Assembly (NCBI GenBank): GCA_910575055.1
Contig: CAJTDC010000006.1
Coordinates: 62,001-126,000 of the forward strand
Length of the DNA: 64,000 bases
Reading direction: 5' to 3'
Source of the DNA: Clostridia bacterium
Lineage (GTDB): Bacteria > Bacillota > Clostridia > Lachnospirales > Anaerotignaceae
A model generated the notes under the pieces. It made no database searches. It was not told the DNA's origin and saw nothing but the letters and a program-made list of their open reading frames with translations. Of the stretch, positions 7,800-17,054 are shown piece after piece; position 1 is the stretch's first letter; the number at the start of each line of letters is the position of its first letter. A program made the position numbers and the translations under genes.

Positions 7800-9680
7800 A
7801 TGAGTATGTTATTAAAGCAAGTAAATTTTCCAAAAGATATTAAAAATATGAGTGAAAAGGAATTAAAGCAACTGGCAAAAGAAATCAGATATTTTTTAAT
7901 TAAAAGTGTTTCTAAAACAGGAGGACATTTAGCATCTAATTTAGGTGTTGTAGAATTGACAATAGCATTGCATTATTGTTTTGATTTACCTAACGATAAA
8001 ATTGTATGGGACGTAGGACATCAGGCATATGTGCATAAACTTCTAACAGGAAGAAAAAAAGATTTTTGTAAATTGAGGCAACTAAATGGTTTAAGTGGTT
8101 TTCCTAAACCTCACGAAAGTGAATATGATGTTTTTGCAGCGGGGCATAGTTCTACATCTATTTCAGCAGCATTAGGTATAGCAAAAGCAAGAGATTTAAA
8201 AGAAGAATACCATCATGTTATTGCAGTAATAGGAGATGGAGCAATGACAGGAGGACTTGCCTATGAAGCGCTAAACAATGCAGCAAAAGAAAACACAAAT
8301 TTAATTGTAATATTAAATGATAATGAAATGTCTATATCAAGTAATGTAGGAGCAATGTCAAGATATTTAACGCATTTAAGGACTGACTCTGCATATATAC
8401 AAGCAAAAGAAAATTTTCAAAATTTTTCTCAAAAAATACCTTTTATAGGAAATGCAGCAAATTTTATATTTGAAAAAATGCGTTTTGGAGCAAAATTTTT
8501 ATTTTTGCCGGGTATGCTTTTTGAAGAAATGGGTTTTCATTATATAGGACCTGTAGATGGACATAATTTAGAAGATTTAAAAGAAGTATTTCAAAATGTT
8601 AAACAAATGAGGGGGCCTTTGTTAATTCATATTAAAACGAAAAAGGGAAAAGGCTATACTTATGCAGAGCAAGAGTCGTGGAAATATCATGGTGTAGGAA
8701 AATTTGATATTAAAACAGGACAACCTCTTTGTTGCTCTGATAAAGAAGATTATTCTGCTGTATTTGGTAAAAAACTAATAGAATTAGCAGAAAAAAATAA
8801 AAATATATTGGCTTTAACAGCAGCTATGGCATCTGGTACAGGACTTTTAGCATTTCAAAAACGATTTCCAGAAAGATTTTTTGATGTTGCCATAGCAGAG
8901 CAGCACGGCGTTACATTTTCGGCAGGGTTGGCTTGTCAAGGTATGGTACCAGTTTTTGCTGTTTATTCTACATTTTTACAAAGAGCGTATGACCAAATTG
9001 TGCATGATGTTTGTATGCAAAAACTGCCTGTAGTGTTTGCGATAGATAGAGCAGGAATAGTAGGAGCAGATGGTGAAACACATCAAGGCATATTTGATAT
9101 TGCTTATTTAAGCCATATTCCTAATATGACACTTCTTTCTCCTAAAAATAAATGGGAGTTAGAAGATATGCTTGCCTATGCAGTAGAATTTAAAAATCCT
9201 ATCGCAATACGATACCCAAGAGGAATAGCTTCAGAACAATTTCAGCAATATAGACAAAAAATAGTATATGGTGAAAGTGAAATAATACAAAAAGGGCATA
9301 AAGTAGCACTTTTAGCAGAGGGGCATATGCTTGCCTTTGCAGCAGAAGCAGCGGAACTGTTAAAACAGAAAAATAATATTACAGCATATATTGTTAATAT
9401 GCGTTTTTTGAAACCATTGGATGAACAAATGCTAAAAGAAATAACAAAATATTGTGAAAATATTGTGACAATAGAAAATGGATTAATACAGGGTGGATTT
9501 GGTTCAAAAGTGTTAGAATATTATAACGAAAATGATATGAATAATATAAAAGTTATTCGTTTGGGTTTTCCAGATAAATTTGTTGAACAAGGTACAACAG
9601 AAGAATTGTATCAGCTTTATGGATTAAATGGACAAGGTATTTATAACAGTATCATACAGAAAGGATTTATAAATGACTGA
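7800..9680 (+). CDS. dxs: 1-deoxy-D-xylulose-5-phosphate synthase
   Basis: Thiamine diphosphate enzyme that condenses pyruvate and glyceraldehyde 3-phosphate, the first step of the MEP isoprenoid pathway. From ATG 7800 the protein is 626 residues; the frame is open to 7767 but the SD (AGAGGAG at 7782-7788) and family N-terminus favour 7800 or 7806. Motifs: GHQAYVHKLLTGR, GDGAMTGGLAYEALN at 145-159 (ThDP/Mg site), the transketolase-like pyrimidine domain with AEQHGVTFSAGLA and DRAGIVGADGETHQG, then the C-terminal domain. Overlaps tlyA by 8 bases. Confidence 0.96.
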   Translation: MSMLLKQVNFPKDIKNMSEKELKQLAKEIRYFLIKSVSKTGGHLASNLGVVELTIALHYCFDLPNDKIVWDVGHQAYVHKLLTGRKKDFCKLRQLNGLSGFPKPHESEYDVFAAGHSSTSISAALGIAKARDLKEEYHHVIAVIGDGAMTGGLAYEALNNAAKENTNLIVILNDNEMSISSNVGAMSRYLTHLRTDSAYIQAKENFQNFSQKIPFIGNAANFIFEKMRFGAKFLFLPGMLFEEMGFHYIGPVDGHNLEDLKEVFQNVKQMRGPLLIHIKTKKGKGYTYAEQESWKYHGVGKFDIKTGQPLCCSDKEDYSAVFGKKLIELAEKNKNILALTAAMASGTGLLAFQKRFPERFFDVAIAEQHGVTFSAGLACQGMVPVFAVYSTFLQRAYDQIVHDVCMQKLPVVFAIDRAGIVGADGETHQGIFDIAYLSHIPNMTLLSPKNKWELEDMLAYAVEFKNPIAIRYPRGIASEQFQQYRQKIVYGESEIIQKGHKVALLAEGHMLAFAAEAAELLKQKNNITAYIVNMRFLKPLDEQMLKEITKYCENIVTIENGLIQGGFGSKVLEYYNENDMNNIKVIRLGFPDKFVEQGTTEELYQLYGLNGQGIYNSIIQKGFIND

Positions 9681-10500
9681 GAAAGAAAGATTGGACATAG
9701 TATTAGTAAAAAAGAATATGGCAAAATCCAGAGAATTGGCAAAAGCATATATTATGGCAGGTAATGTTTATGTAAATGGTGTAAAAGAAGAAAAAGCAGG
9801 AACAAAAGTCGCAGTTACAGCAGATATTGTAGTAAAACAAAATAAAATGAAATATGTCAGTCGTGGAGGCTATAAATTAGAAAAAGCAATCAATGAATTT
9901 AATATTTGTTTAGAAAATACGGTTTGTTTAGATATTGGTGCATCTACAGGAGGATTTACAGATTGTATGCTTCAAAATGGAGCAAAAAAAGTGTATGCTA
10001 TAGATGTAGGATATGGGCAATTTGATTGGAAATTAAGAAATGATGACAGAGTAGTCTGTATGGAAAAAACAAATGTAAGATATATTACGCCACAGGATAT
10101 AGCAGAAAAAGCGGATTTTGCTTCTATAGATGTGTCATTTATATCATTAACAAAAGTATTGCCAGCAGTATTGGCAGTGTTAAAAGAGGAAGCAAAATTA
10201 GTTTGCTTGATAAAACCACAGTTTGAAGCAGGCAGAGAGAAAGTAGGAAAAAAGGGTGTTGTAAGAGATAAAAATGTACACAAAGAAGTGATATATAATA
10301 TAATAGACTATGTATCTGAACAAAATGTCGGCATACATAATATTAGTTTTTCGCCTATTAAAGGACCAGAAGGAAATATTGAATATTTGATTTATTTACA
10401 AAAGGATAAAATAATAATTATAAAAGAAGAAGCATATACTTTGGCAGAAAGTGTTGTCAATGCCTCTCATAAGTGCTTACAGGGGGAGGAAGATAAATGA
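9673..10500 (+). CDS. tlyA: TlyA-family rRNA 2'-O-methyltransferase
   Basis: Predicted S-adenosylmethionine-dependent 2'-O-methyltransferase acting on 16S/23S rRNA (TlyA/RrmJ superfamily). The 275 residues have an N-terminal S4 RNA-binding domain (RLDIVLVKKNMAKSRELAK, then GNVYVNG) followed by the FtsJ-like fold with SAM site LDIGASTGGFTDCMLQNGA (about residues 88-106) and KPQFEAGREKVGKKGVV. It overlaps dxs by eight bases and nadK by four (ATGA), so translation is coupled. Haemolysin names for this family are historical. Confidence 0.93.
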   Translation: MTEKERLDIVLVKKNMAKSRELAKAYIMAGNVYVNGVKEEKAGTKVAVTADIVVKQNKMKYVSRGGYKLEKAINEFNICLENTVCLDIGASTGGFTDCMLQNGAKKVYAIDVGYGQFDWKLRNDDRVVCMEKTNVRYITPQDIAEKADFASIDVSFISLTKVLPAVLAVLKEEAKLVCLIKPQFEAGREKVGKKGVVRDKNVHKEVIYNIIDYVSEQNVGIHNISFSPIKGPEGNIEYLIYLQKDKIIIIKEEAYTLAESVVNASHKCLQGEEDK

Positions 10501-11348
10501 AAAAAGTCGCAATATTGCCAAATTTGGAAAAAGATAAACAATTTACTGTAACAAAAAGATTAGTAAATTATTTGCTTCATAAAAATTGCGAACCAATGTT
10601 AACAAAAAAAACAGCAGAGATGTCTAATTTAGAATTATATGGAAAAGAAGAAGAACAAATCTATCAAAATGCAGATTTTTTAATATCATTAGGGGGAGAT
10701 GGCACACTTTTGGGAGTAGGTCGCCGCAGTGCAAAATATGGAAAACCTATATTAGGTATTAATTTAGGGCATTTAGGCTTTTTAACAGCGGAAGAAAAAG
10801 ACTATGCAGAATGTGCTATTGATAGAGTATTAGAAGGAGATTGTTATATTGAAAAAAGAATGATGCTAGAAGCATCTGTTTTTGCAGAACCCAAAAGAAT
10901 AGAAGGACTTTTAGCATTAAATGATGTTTGCATTACAAGAGGATTTTCATCTAAAATATTAGAATTTAATATATTTGTAAATATGGAATATGTAGATACA
11001 TTAAGAGCTGATGGTGTTATTATTTGTACACCAACAGGTTCAACTGCTTATAATCTTTCCGCAGGAGGTCCCGTATTAAAAACAGATGCAGAAATTATTG
11101 CAATTACGCCTATTTGTCCCCATACATTGACAAGCCGCCCAATTATTGTTTCAGCGGAAGATAAAATTACAATAGAAGTATTTAGCAGAGCGAATGAAGA
11201 TTTTATTGTTAGTACAGATGGACAATGTTCTATGTCTTTAAAAAGAAGAAATGTAGTACAAGTAAAAAAATCCCCATATTTTACAACAATTATGAAAACA
11301 AACCAAGTGAGTTTTTATGATGTATTACGTGAAAAATTAGGCAAATAA
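10497..11348 (+). CDS. nadK: NAD(+) kinase
   Basis: Phosphorylates NAD to NADP. The 283-residue protein carries the GGDGT motif (ISLGGDGTLLGVGRR, about residues 64-78), NLGHLGFLTAEE, and the second conserved domain DGVIICTPTGSTAYNLSAGGP. Start overlaps the tlyA stop in ATGA. Followed 16 bases later by argR. Confidence 0.96.
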   Translation: MKKVAILPNLEKDKQFTVTKRLVNYLLHKNCEPMLTKKTAEMSNLELYGKEEEQIYQNADFLISLGGDGTLLGVGRRSAKYGKPILGINLGHLGFLTAEEKDYAECAIDRVLEGDCYIEKRMMLEASVFAEPKRIEGLLALNDVCITRGFSSKILEFNIFVNMEYVDTLRADGVIICTPTGSTAYNLSAGGPVLKTDAEIIAITPICPHTLTSRPIIVSAEDKITIEVFSRANEDFIVSTDGQCSMSLKRRNVVQVKKSPYFTTIMKTNQVSFYDVLREKLGK

Positions 11349-11364
11349 GGGAGGGCTTATTGTT

Positions 11365-11823
11365 ATGAAAGTCGCTAGACATACGAAAATTTTGGAGTTG
11401 ATAGACAATTATGATATTGAAACACAAGATGAATTAGCAAAAAGATTGCAGGAAGCTGGTTTTACAGTAACACAAGCAACAGTTTCTAGAGATATTAGAG
11501 AAATGAGATTAACAAAAATTGCTACTGCAAAAGGAAAACAAAAATATTCTGTTAGCTCAGGAACAAATTCTGAAATTGCAGAGCGTTCTGTGAGAGTATT
11601 TAAAGAAGCGGTAATTAAAATGGATTATGCACAAAATACACTTGTGATTAAAACACTTGCAGGTATGGCGAATGCAGTAGGGGCAGCATTGGACAGTATG
11701 CAGGAGAATGATATTGTAGGTACATTAGCAGGAGATGATACCGTGTTTTGTCTTTTCAAAACACAACAAGAAGCAGCATCAATTATGGAAAAACTGTATA
11801 GAATTATACATACAGTACAGTAA
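11365..11823 (+). CDS. argR: Arginine repressor/activator ArgR
   Basis: Arginine-responsive regulator of arginine metabolism genes. The 152 residues show the N-terminal winged helix (RHTKILELIDNYDIETQDEL, recognition part QATVSRDIREMRLTKI) and the C-terminal hexamerisation/arginine domain with VIKTLAGMANAVGAALD and the GDDT motif. Position between nadK and recN is conserved across Firmicutes. Good SD GGGAGG upstream of ATG 11365. Confidence 0.95.
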   Translation: MKVARHTKILELIDNYDIETQDELAKRLQEAGFTVTQATVSRDIREMRLTKIATAKGKQKYSVSSGTNSEIAERSVRVFKEAVIKMDYAQNTLVIKTLAGMANAVGAALDSMQENDIVGTLAGDDTVFCLFKTQQEAASIMEKLYRIIHTVQ

Positions 11824-11868
11824 AAGGTAATACGCTCAGCAATAAAAATCAATAGGAGAAGAAACAAA

Positions 11869-13566
11869 ATGTTAGAACATTTGCATATTAAAAATGTAGC
11901 TCTTATTACAGAAAGTGATATTGATTTTGAAAAGGGATTAAATATTATTTCTGGAGAAACGGGTGCTGGAAAATCTATGGTAATTGACTCTCTTAATTTT
12001 GCATTAGGGGAAAGAACAAGTAGTAGTTTTTTGAGAAAAGGGGAAAAAATGGCTGTAGTAGAAGCAGTTTTCCGTATAAAAGAGCAGTCTGTATGGAATA
12101 AATTGTATGAAAATGGTATAGCGGTAGAAAAAGATGGTACAATACTTTTGACAAGAACAATGAACCAATCAGGCAAAACAATATGTCGTATCAATGGCAG
12201 TATTGTGACAGTAGGAATGATGAAGGAGTGTGCAGAGGGACTTTTGGATATACATGGCCAACATAGTCATCAGTCACTGTTGAATACAGCAAAACAAATA
12301 CAAATACTTGACCGTTTTTGTGGAAAAGAATTAGAAAAAGCAAAAGCAGTTTTTGATACTTTTTATAAAGAATATAAAGAAATAGAAAAAAGTCTTTCAA
12401 AACTAATAGGAGATGAACAGCAAAGAATAAGAAAAATGGATTTATTGCAGTTTCAAATAGAGGAAATCAGTCAAGCGAATGTTACAGTGGGAGAAGAAAA
12501 GGAATTATTAGAAAAAAGGAATATATTAGTAAATAAAGAAAAAATAAAAAATTTAACAGAAAATAGTTTAAAACTATTGTATTATGGAACAGAAACAGAA
12601 CATTCTGCTATTGACCAGCTTTCTAAAGCATTACAGTATATTTCGGATTTAACAGAGTATGATGAAAAAATAGATGCTATTTATGAAACATTATCTTCTG
12701 TATATGCACAAATGGACGATGCCATAAGAGATTTAAAACATTATGATGATAATACACTAGAACAAACAGACGAATTAGAAAATATAGAAGAAAGAATACA
12801 ATTATTATATCATTTAAAAAAGAAATATGGCAATAGTGAAGAAGAAATATTGCAATTTTATCAAAATGCAGTAGAAGAAATGGAATTTCTGTTAAATAGC
12901 GAAGAAATAACACAACAATTAAATCAAAAGAAAAAAAAGATGGAAAAGCAATTACAGCAAACAGCACAACAACTTAGTGATATTAGAATAAAAAAAGCAA
13001 AACAAATACAAAAAGAAATAGAACAACAGCTTTGGGATTTAGAAATGAAACAATGCCAGTTTGTGATTTTGGTAGAAGATAAAAAGGAAATATCACAAAA
13101 TGGAAAAGACAAAGTTGAGTTTTTAATTTCAGCAAATGCAGGAGAAGAATTAAAACCACTTTCAAAAATTGCTTCTGGAGGAGAAATGTCACGTGTTATG
13201 CTTGCATTAAAAACAGTTTTAGCAAAAGCGGATAATATAGAAGCATTTATATTTGATGAAATTGATACAGGAGTAAGTGGAAGAACAGCACAAAAAGTAG
13301 CAGAAAAAATGGCTTTTATAGCAAAAACACATCAAATCATTTGTATTACACATTTGCCCCAAATTGCAGCTATGGCAGACTATCATTTTTTAATTGAAAA
13401 AAATGTAGAACAACAAAAAACAATTACTACAGTAACAGCATTAGATAATGAAAAATCTGTTTATGAAATTGCAAGATTGATTGGTGGTGCAAAAATAACA
13501 GACGCAACATGGAAAGCCGCAAAAGAATTAAAAGAGCAAGCAAATGGATTAAAAATAACACAATAG
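11869..13566 (+). CDS. recN: DNA repair protein RecN
   Basis: SMC-like ATPase that acts early in double-strand break repair. The 565 residues have the Walker A GETGAGKS at 29-36 in the N-terminal half, DIHGQHSHQSLL, two long Gln/Glu/Lys-rich coiled-coil arms, then the C-terminal signature SGGEMSRVMLALK, Walker B FIFDEIDTGVSGRTAQ and ICITHLPQIAAMAD. Terminates with TAG followed by a strong terminator, closing the operon. In many clostridia spoIVB and spo0A follow recN; they do not here. Confidence 0.96.
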   Translation: MLEHLHIKNVALITESDIDFEKGLNIISGETGAGKSMVIDSLNFALGERTSSSFLRKGEKMAVVEAVFRIKEQSVWNKLYENGIAVEKDGTILLTRTMNQSGKTICRINGSIVTVGMMKECAEGLLDIHGQHSHQSLLNTAKQIQILDRFCGKELEKAKAVFDTFYKEYKEIEKSLSKLIGDEQQRIRKMDLLQFQIEEISQANVTVGEEKELLEKRNILVNKEKIKNLTENSLKLLYYGTETEHSAIDQLSKALQYISDLTEYDEKIDAIYETLSSVYAQMDDAIRDLKHYDDNTLEQTDELENIEERIQLLYHLKKKYGNSEEEILQFYQNAVEEMEFLLNSEEITQQLNQKKKKMEKQLQQTAQQLSDIRIKKAKQIQKEIEQQLWDLEMKQCQFVILVEDKKEISQNGKDKVEFLISANAGEELKPLSKIASGGEMSRVMLALKTVLAKADNIEAFIFDEIDTGVSGRTAQKVAEKMAFIAKTHQIICITHLPQIAAMADYHFLIEKNVEQQKTITTVTALDNEKSVYEIARLIGGAKITDATWKAAKELKEQANGLKITQ

Positions 13567-13571
13567 ATAAT

Positions 13572-13605
13572 AAAAAGACAATGCCATAAAAACATTGTCT
13601 TTTTT
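13572..13605. terminator. Bidirectional terminator between recN and the XRE gene
   Basis: AAAAAGACAATG and CATTGTCTTTTTT form a perfect stem around the loop CCATAAAAA. A-run and T-run on either side allow it to end both recN (plus) and the convergent regulator gene (minus). Confidence 0.85.
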
Positions 13606-13620
13606 GTATTATTTTAATAT

Positions 13621-14157
13621 TTATTCGTTTGTATCATTTTTTGGTGTTTCTGATTGATACATTACAGGTTCTTCTGCAGCTTGCAATATAGGTTTTGGCA
13701 AAGGCTGTTCATAAGCAGAACCGTTGCTTTGCTGTACTTTTTGAATATTTTCTGTAATTTGAATATCTTCTGTTTTTGTAGTTTTTGATTTTTTTTCTTT
13801 TTCTATATTTTCTTCTTCTTCAGGACGAGCTACGAGCCATTCCATAAACATAAGAAGTTCATCAATTTTTTTAGGGGACAATTTCGCATAAAAACGACGT
13901 ACTTCGTTAAATTCATTAGAAGTATCATCTTTTATATAAGGATGACGAATATCGTTGACACATAATAAATAATCCATAGAAACATTAAATATTGCTGCAA
14001 GTTTTTTTAAATCTTCAATACAGGGATTATTTCTTCCAGATTCATAATTTGCTATAGCAGTATAGCCATAATTAAGTAAATTACCTAAACGCATTTGTGT
14101 CATTTTTTTTTCTTTTCTTAACATTCTTAATCGGTCTTTAAATTGCATAGGACTCAC
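13621..14157 (-). CDS. XRE-family transcriptional regulator
   Basis: 178-residue DNA-binding protein. Residues about 6-62 form a Cro/C1-type helix-turn-helix (FKDRLRMLRKEKKMTQMRLG, then YTAIANYESGRNNPCIEDL, ending in FNVSMDYLL). The rest is a region with YAKLSPKKIDELLMFMEW and a low-complexity, Lys/Glu/Thr/Gln-rich tail. The ATG follows GAGGTGAG on the minus strand. It is convergent with recN and divergent from nifS. Target and ligand unknown; the palindrome in the nifS promoter is a possible binding site, but that is only inference. Confidence 0.85.
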   Translation of the reverse strand: MSPMQFKDRLRMLRKEKKMTQMRLGNLLNYGYTAIANYESGRNNPCIEDLKKLAAIFNVSMDYLLCVNDIRHPYIKDDTSNEFNEVRRFYAKLSPKKIDELLMFMEWLVARPEEEENIEKEKKSKTTKTEDIQITENIQKVQQSNGSAYEQPLPKPILQAAEEPVMYQSETPKNDTNE

Positions 14158-14427
14158 CTCTTGTATTTTTCTGCATAATATAGTTAGTAGTGTTATTTAT
14201 AATAAGGACATTTACACATAACAAATCATCCAATATCATCTATTATATTTTGAAAAACTTTATACGGGAATACAATATCATAATTATTGTAGTATTTTTT
14301 TAATTTAAAGATAAAACGTGAAGTTTATTGTAATATTATATAGCAATAAGTAATATTTTGACAATACTTTTTGAAAAAATAATGCAATTTGTTTTGATTT
14401 GTGTCAAAAAATGAAAATAAAAATCGG
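14158..14427. promoter_or_regulatory. Divergent intergenic region, XRE gene / nifS
   Basis: AT-rich region with no open frame of note. On the minus strand TTGTTA and TATAAA, spaced 17 bases, near 14190-14220 could serve the XRE gene (weak). I see no RNA gene or repeat here; the nifS promoter lies just beyond. Confidence 0.4.
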
Positions 14428-14462
14428 TTGACAAAATATAAAAAAGATGATAACATTATCAT
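14428..14462 (+). promoter_or_regulatory. nifS promoter with overlapping palindromic operator candidate
   Basis: TTGACA at 14428-14433 is followed after 17 bases by TAACAT at 14451-14456. The -10 lies inside the palindrome ATGATAA-CA-TTATCAT (14447-14462, seven-base arms, perfect). A bound regulator would occlude the promoter. TATAAT at 14462-14467 is an alternative -10 but with bad spacing. Confidence 0.55.
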
Positions 14463-14548
14463 ATAATTCATATAGGAATAATATGATATATACAAATACA
14501 ATATGTCCTATTACTTTAAAATAATTTAAAATAAGGAGTGTATTTTGA

Positions 14549-15730
14549 ATGAAAACGAATATATATTTTGACAATGCAGCAACTACACCAGTGAGAAAAG
14601 AGGTATATAATGAAATATTGCCTTATTTTATGCAATATTATGGCAATGCCTCCAGTGTATATAATATAGCAAGAGAAAGTAAAAAGGCACTAGAAAAAGC
14701 AAGACAACAAGTAGCAAAAGCATTAAATGCGGATGCAGAAGAAATTTATTTTACAGCAGGAGGTTCAGAGAGTGATAATTTTGCATTAAAAGGTGTTGCA
14801 GAAGCAATGCAAAAAAAGGGAAAACATATTATTACAACACAAATAGAACATCATGCGATATTACACACTTGTGAATATTTGCAACAAAGAGGATTTGAAA
14901 TCACTTATTTACCAGTAGATGAATATGGAAAAATTCGTTTAGAAGATTTAAAAAAAGCAATACGTGAAGATACAATATTAATTTCTGTAATGTTTGCAAA
15001 TAATGAAATTGGTACAATACAGCCTATTAAACAAATTGGAGAGATTGCAAAAGAGAAAGGTATTTATTTTCATACAGATGCTGTTCAGGCGGTAGGACAT
15101 ATAAAAATTGATGTAAAAGAAATGAATATTGATTTACTTTCACTATCAGGACATAAATTATGTGCACCAAAAGGAGTAGGTGCTATTTATATCAAAAAAG
15201 GAGTTACAATACAACCCTTTGTACATGGAGGAGCACAAGAGAAAAAAAGACGTGCAGGAACAGAAAATATTGCAGGGATTGTAGGATTAGGAAAAGCAAT
15301 AGAATTAGCAGATAAAGAAATAGAAGAAAATACAAAAAAACTTGTATATTTAAGAGATAAATTGATAAATGGTATATTAGAAAATATTCCTTATAGTAAA
15401 CTAAATGGACACCCAATAGACAGATTACCAGGAAACTGTAATATATCATTTGATTTTATAGAAGGAGAGGCTATGTTGCTTCTTTTGGACAGTAAAGGAA
15501 TTGCGGCATCAAGTGGTTCTGCTTGTACTTCTGGTTCATTAGACCCTTCTCATGTGTTGTTAGCAATAGGATTGCCTCATGAAAAAGCACACGGTTCTTT
15601 GCGTATGACATTGGAGCATTATAATACAGAGCAAGAAGTAGATACTGTATTAAAGGAATTGCCTATGATTGTATCAAAATTAAGAGATATGTCACCATTA
15701 TATGAAACATTTTTAAAAGAGAAAAAATAA
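14549..15730 (+). CDS. nifS: Cysteine desulfurase (NifS/IscS type)
   Basis: Pyridoxal phosphate enzyme that takes sulfur from cysteine as a persulfide for Fe-S cluster assembly. The 393-residue protein has the PLP lysine K203 in LSGHKLCAPKGVG, the substrate-site region YFDNAATTPVRKEV at the N-terminus, and the catalytic cysteine C326 in the loop SGSACTSGSLDPSHVL. ATG follows AAGGAG. nifU is 25 bases downstream. mnmA, which often completes this operon, is located separately at 25.0-26.1 kb on the other strand. Confidence 0.95.
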   Translation: MKTNIYFDNAATTPVRKEVYNEILPYFMQYYGNASSVYNIARESKKALEKARQQVAKALNADAEEIYFTAGGSESDNFALKGVAEAMQKKGKHIITTQIEHHAILHTCEYLQQRGFEITYLPVDEYGKIRLEDLKKAIREDTILISVMFANNEIGTIQPIKQIGEIAKEKGIYFHTDAVQAVGHIKIDVKEMNIDLLSLSGHKLCAPKGVGAIYIKKGVTIQPFVHGGAQEKKRRAGTENIAGIVGLGKAIELADKEIEENTKKLVYLRDKLINGILENIPYSKLNGHPIDRLPGNCNISFDFIEGEAMLLLLDSKGIAASSGSACTSGSLDPSHVLLAIGLPHEKAHGSLRMTLEHYNTEQEVDTVLKELPMIVSKLRDMSPLYETFLKEKK

Positions 15731-15755
15731 TATTAATATACGGAGGAATATAATA

Positions 15756-16187
15756 ATGATGGAATACAGCGATAAAGTAATGGAGCATTTTATGAACCCT
15801 AAAAATGTAGGAGAAATTGAAAATGCTAGTGGTATAGGTACAGTAGGAAATGCGAAATGTGGAGATATTATGAAAGTATATATTACTGTAGAAAATGGCA
15901 TTATAAAAGATGCAAAATTTAAAACATTTGGCTGTGGTGCAGCAATCGCAACGAGTTCTATGGCAACAGAATTGATAAAAGGTAAAACTATACAGCAGGC
16001 ATTAGAAATTACAAATAAAACAGTTATGGAAGCATTAGATGGATTGCCACCAGTAAAAGTACATTGTTCGTGTTTAGCAGAAGAAGCACTTCATGCTGCA
16101 TTGTGGGATTATGCACAGAAAAATAATATCGTTATAGAAGGATTAAAAAAACCAGTAGATGATATAGAACATCTGCATAATGTATAA
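15756..16187 (+). CDS. nifU: Fe-S cluster assembly scaffold NifU/IscU-like protein
   Basis: Scaffold on which [2Fe-2S]/[4Fe-4S] clusters form using sulfur from NifS. The 143 residues contain only the IscU-type domain. Cluster ligands are C35 and D37 (NAKCGDIMK), C60 (FGCGAA) and C104 (VHCSC; C106 is also present). Two adjacent ATGs (15756, 15759) follow CGGAGG; either could be the start. It ends with a strong terminator. Confidence 0.95.
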   Translation: MMEYSDKVMEHFMNPKNVGEIENASGIGTVGNAKCGDIMKVYITVENGIIKDAKFKTFGCGAAIATSSMATELIKGKTIQQALEITNKTVMEALDGLPPVKVHCSCLAEEALHAALWDYAQKNNIVIEGLKKPVDDIEHLHNV

Positions 16188-16194
16188 TTGTGAG

Positions 16195-16225
16195 GAGCCT
16201 CAAAATTTTAATGAGGCTCTTTTTT
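16195..16225 (+). terminator. Intrinsic terminator after nifU
   Basis: GAGCCTCA and TGAGGCTC form an eight-base stem (loop AAATTTTA) followed by TTTTTT. Confidence 0.9.
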
Positions 16226-16299
16226 AATATACTTTTATAAAATACTTTTATAAAATATATTAATTATTGTTTTTTTACAAATACTTTGCGATATTTACA

Positions 16300-16326
16300 T
16301 TGATTTTTTGATAAATATGCTATAAA
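16300..16326 (+). promoter_or_regulatory. Promoter for the aldolase/transketolase pair
   Basis: Extended -10 TGC TATAAA (hexamer 16321-16326) with TTGATT 15 bases upstream. It precedes the ATG at 16371. Confidence 0.5.
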
Positions 16327-16370
16327 ATGAAACTATAAATAAAAAATGGTAAAAGAAAGGACGAGACATT

Positions 16371-17018
16371 ATGAAAATTTTTATTGATACTGCAAATGTG
16401 GAACATATTAGAGAGGCAAATGATTTAGGTGTAATTTGTGGCGTTACAACAAATCCTTCATTGATAGCAAAAGAAGGACGAGATTTTGTAGAAGTAGTAA
16501 AAGAAATTACAACAATAGTAGATGGCCCTATTAGTGCTGAAGTTATCAGCTTAGAGCATGAAGGTATGGTAAAAGAGGCGAGAGAATTAGTAAAAATACA
16601 TAAAAATATTGTGATTAAAATTCCTATGACATTGGAAGGTCTCAAAGCAGTAAAAATATTAACAGCAGAAGGTATTAAAACAAATGTCACATTAATATTC
16701 TCTGCAACACAAGCACTTTTAGCTGCAAGAGCAGGTGCAACTTATGTTAGTCCTTTTCTTGGTAGAGTAGATGATATTGGAACAGAAGGCATGAATTTAA
16801 TTGAAGAAATTGTAGATATATTTGCTGTACATAATATATCTACTGAAATCATTGCTGCAAGTATTAGAAATCCTCTTCACGTTATCAATGCTGCAAGAAT
16901 AGGTTGCCATATTGCAACAATTCCTTATAATGTTATTGTACAAATGGCAAAACATCCATTAACAGATATTGGTATTGAAAGATTTTTGAAAGATTGGGAA
17001 ACAGTACCTAAAAAATAA
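16371..17018 (+). CDS. fsa: Transaldolase / fructose-6-phosphate aldolase family (TalC/Fsa type)
   Basis: Small class I aldolase of the transaldolase family, 215 residues, a single TIM barrel. [31 protein letters not shown] and the Schiff-base lysine K83 in VIKIPMT are visible, along with [23 protein letters not shown]. Subfamily members are either transaldolases or fructose-6-phosphate aldolases, and sequence by eye does not decide. The next gene is transketolase, so a transaldolase role in the non-oxidative pentose phosphate pathway is the likely job. Confidence 0.92.
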   Translation: MKIFIDTANVEHIREANDLGVICGVTTNPSLIAKEGRDFVEVVKEITTIVDGPISAEVISLEHEGMVKEARELVKIHKNIVIKIPMTLEGLKAVKILTAEGIKTNVTLIFSATQALLAARAGATYVSPFLGRVDDIGTEGMNLIEEIVDIFAVHNISTEIIAASIRNPLHVINAARIGCHIATIPYNVIVQMAKHPLTDIGIERFLKDWETVPKK

Positions 17019-17054
17019 ATAATAAAAAATAAAATATAGGAGTGAAGTAATTTT

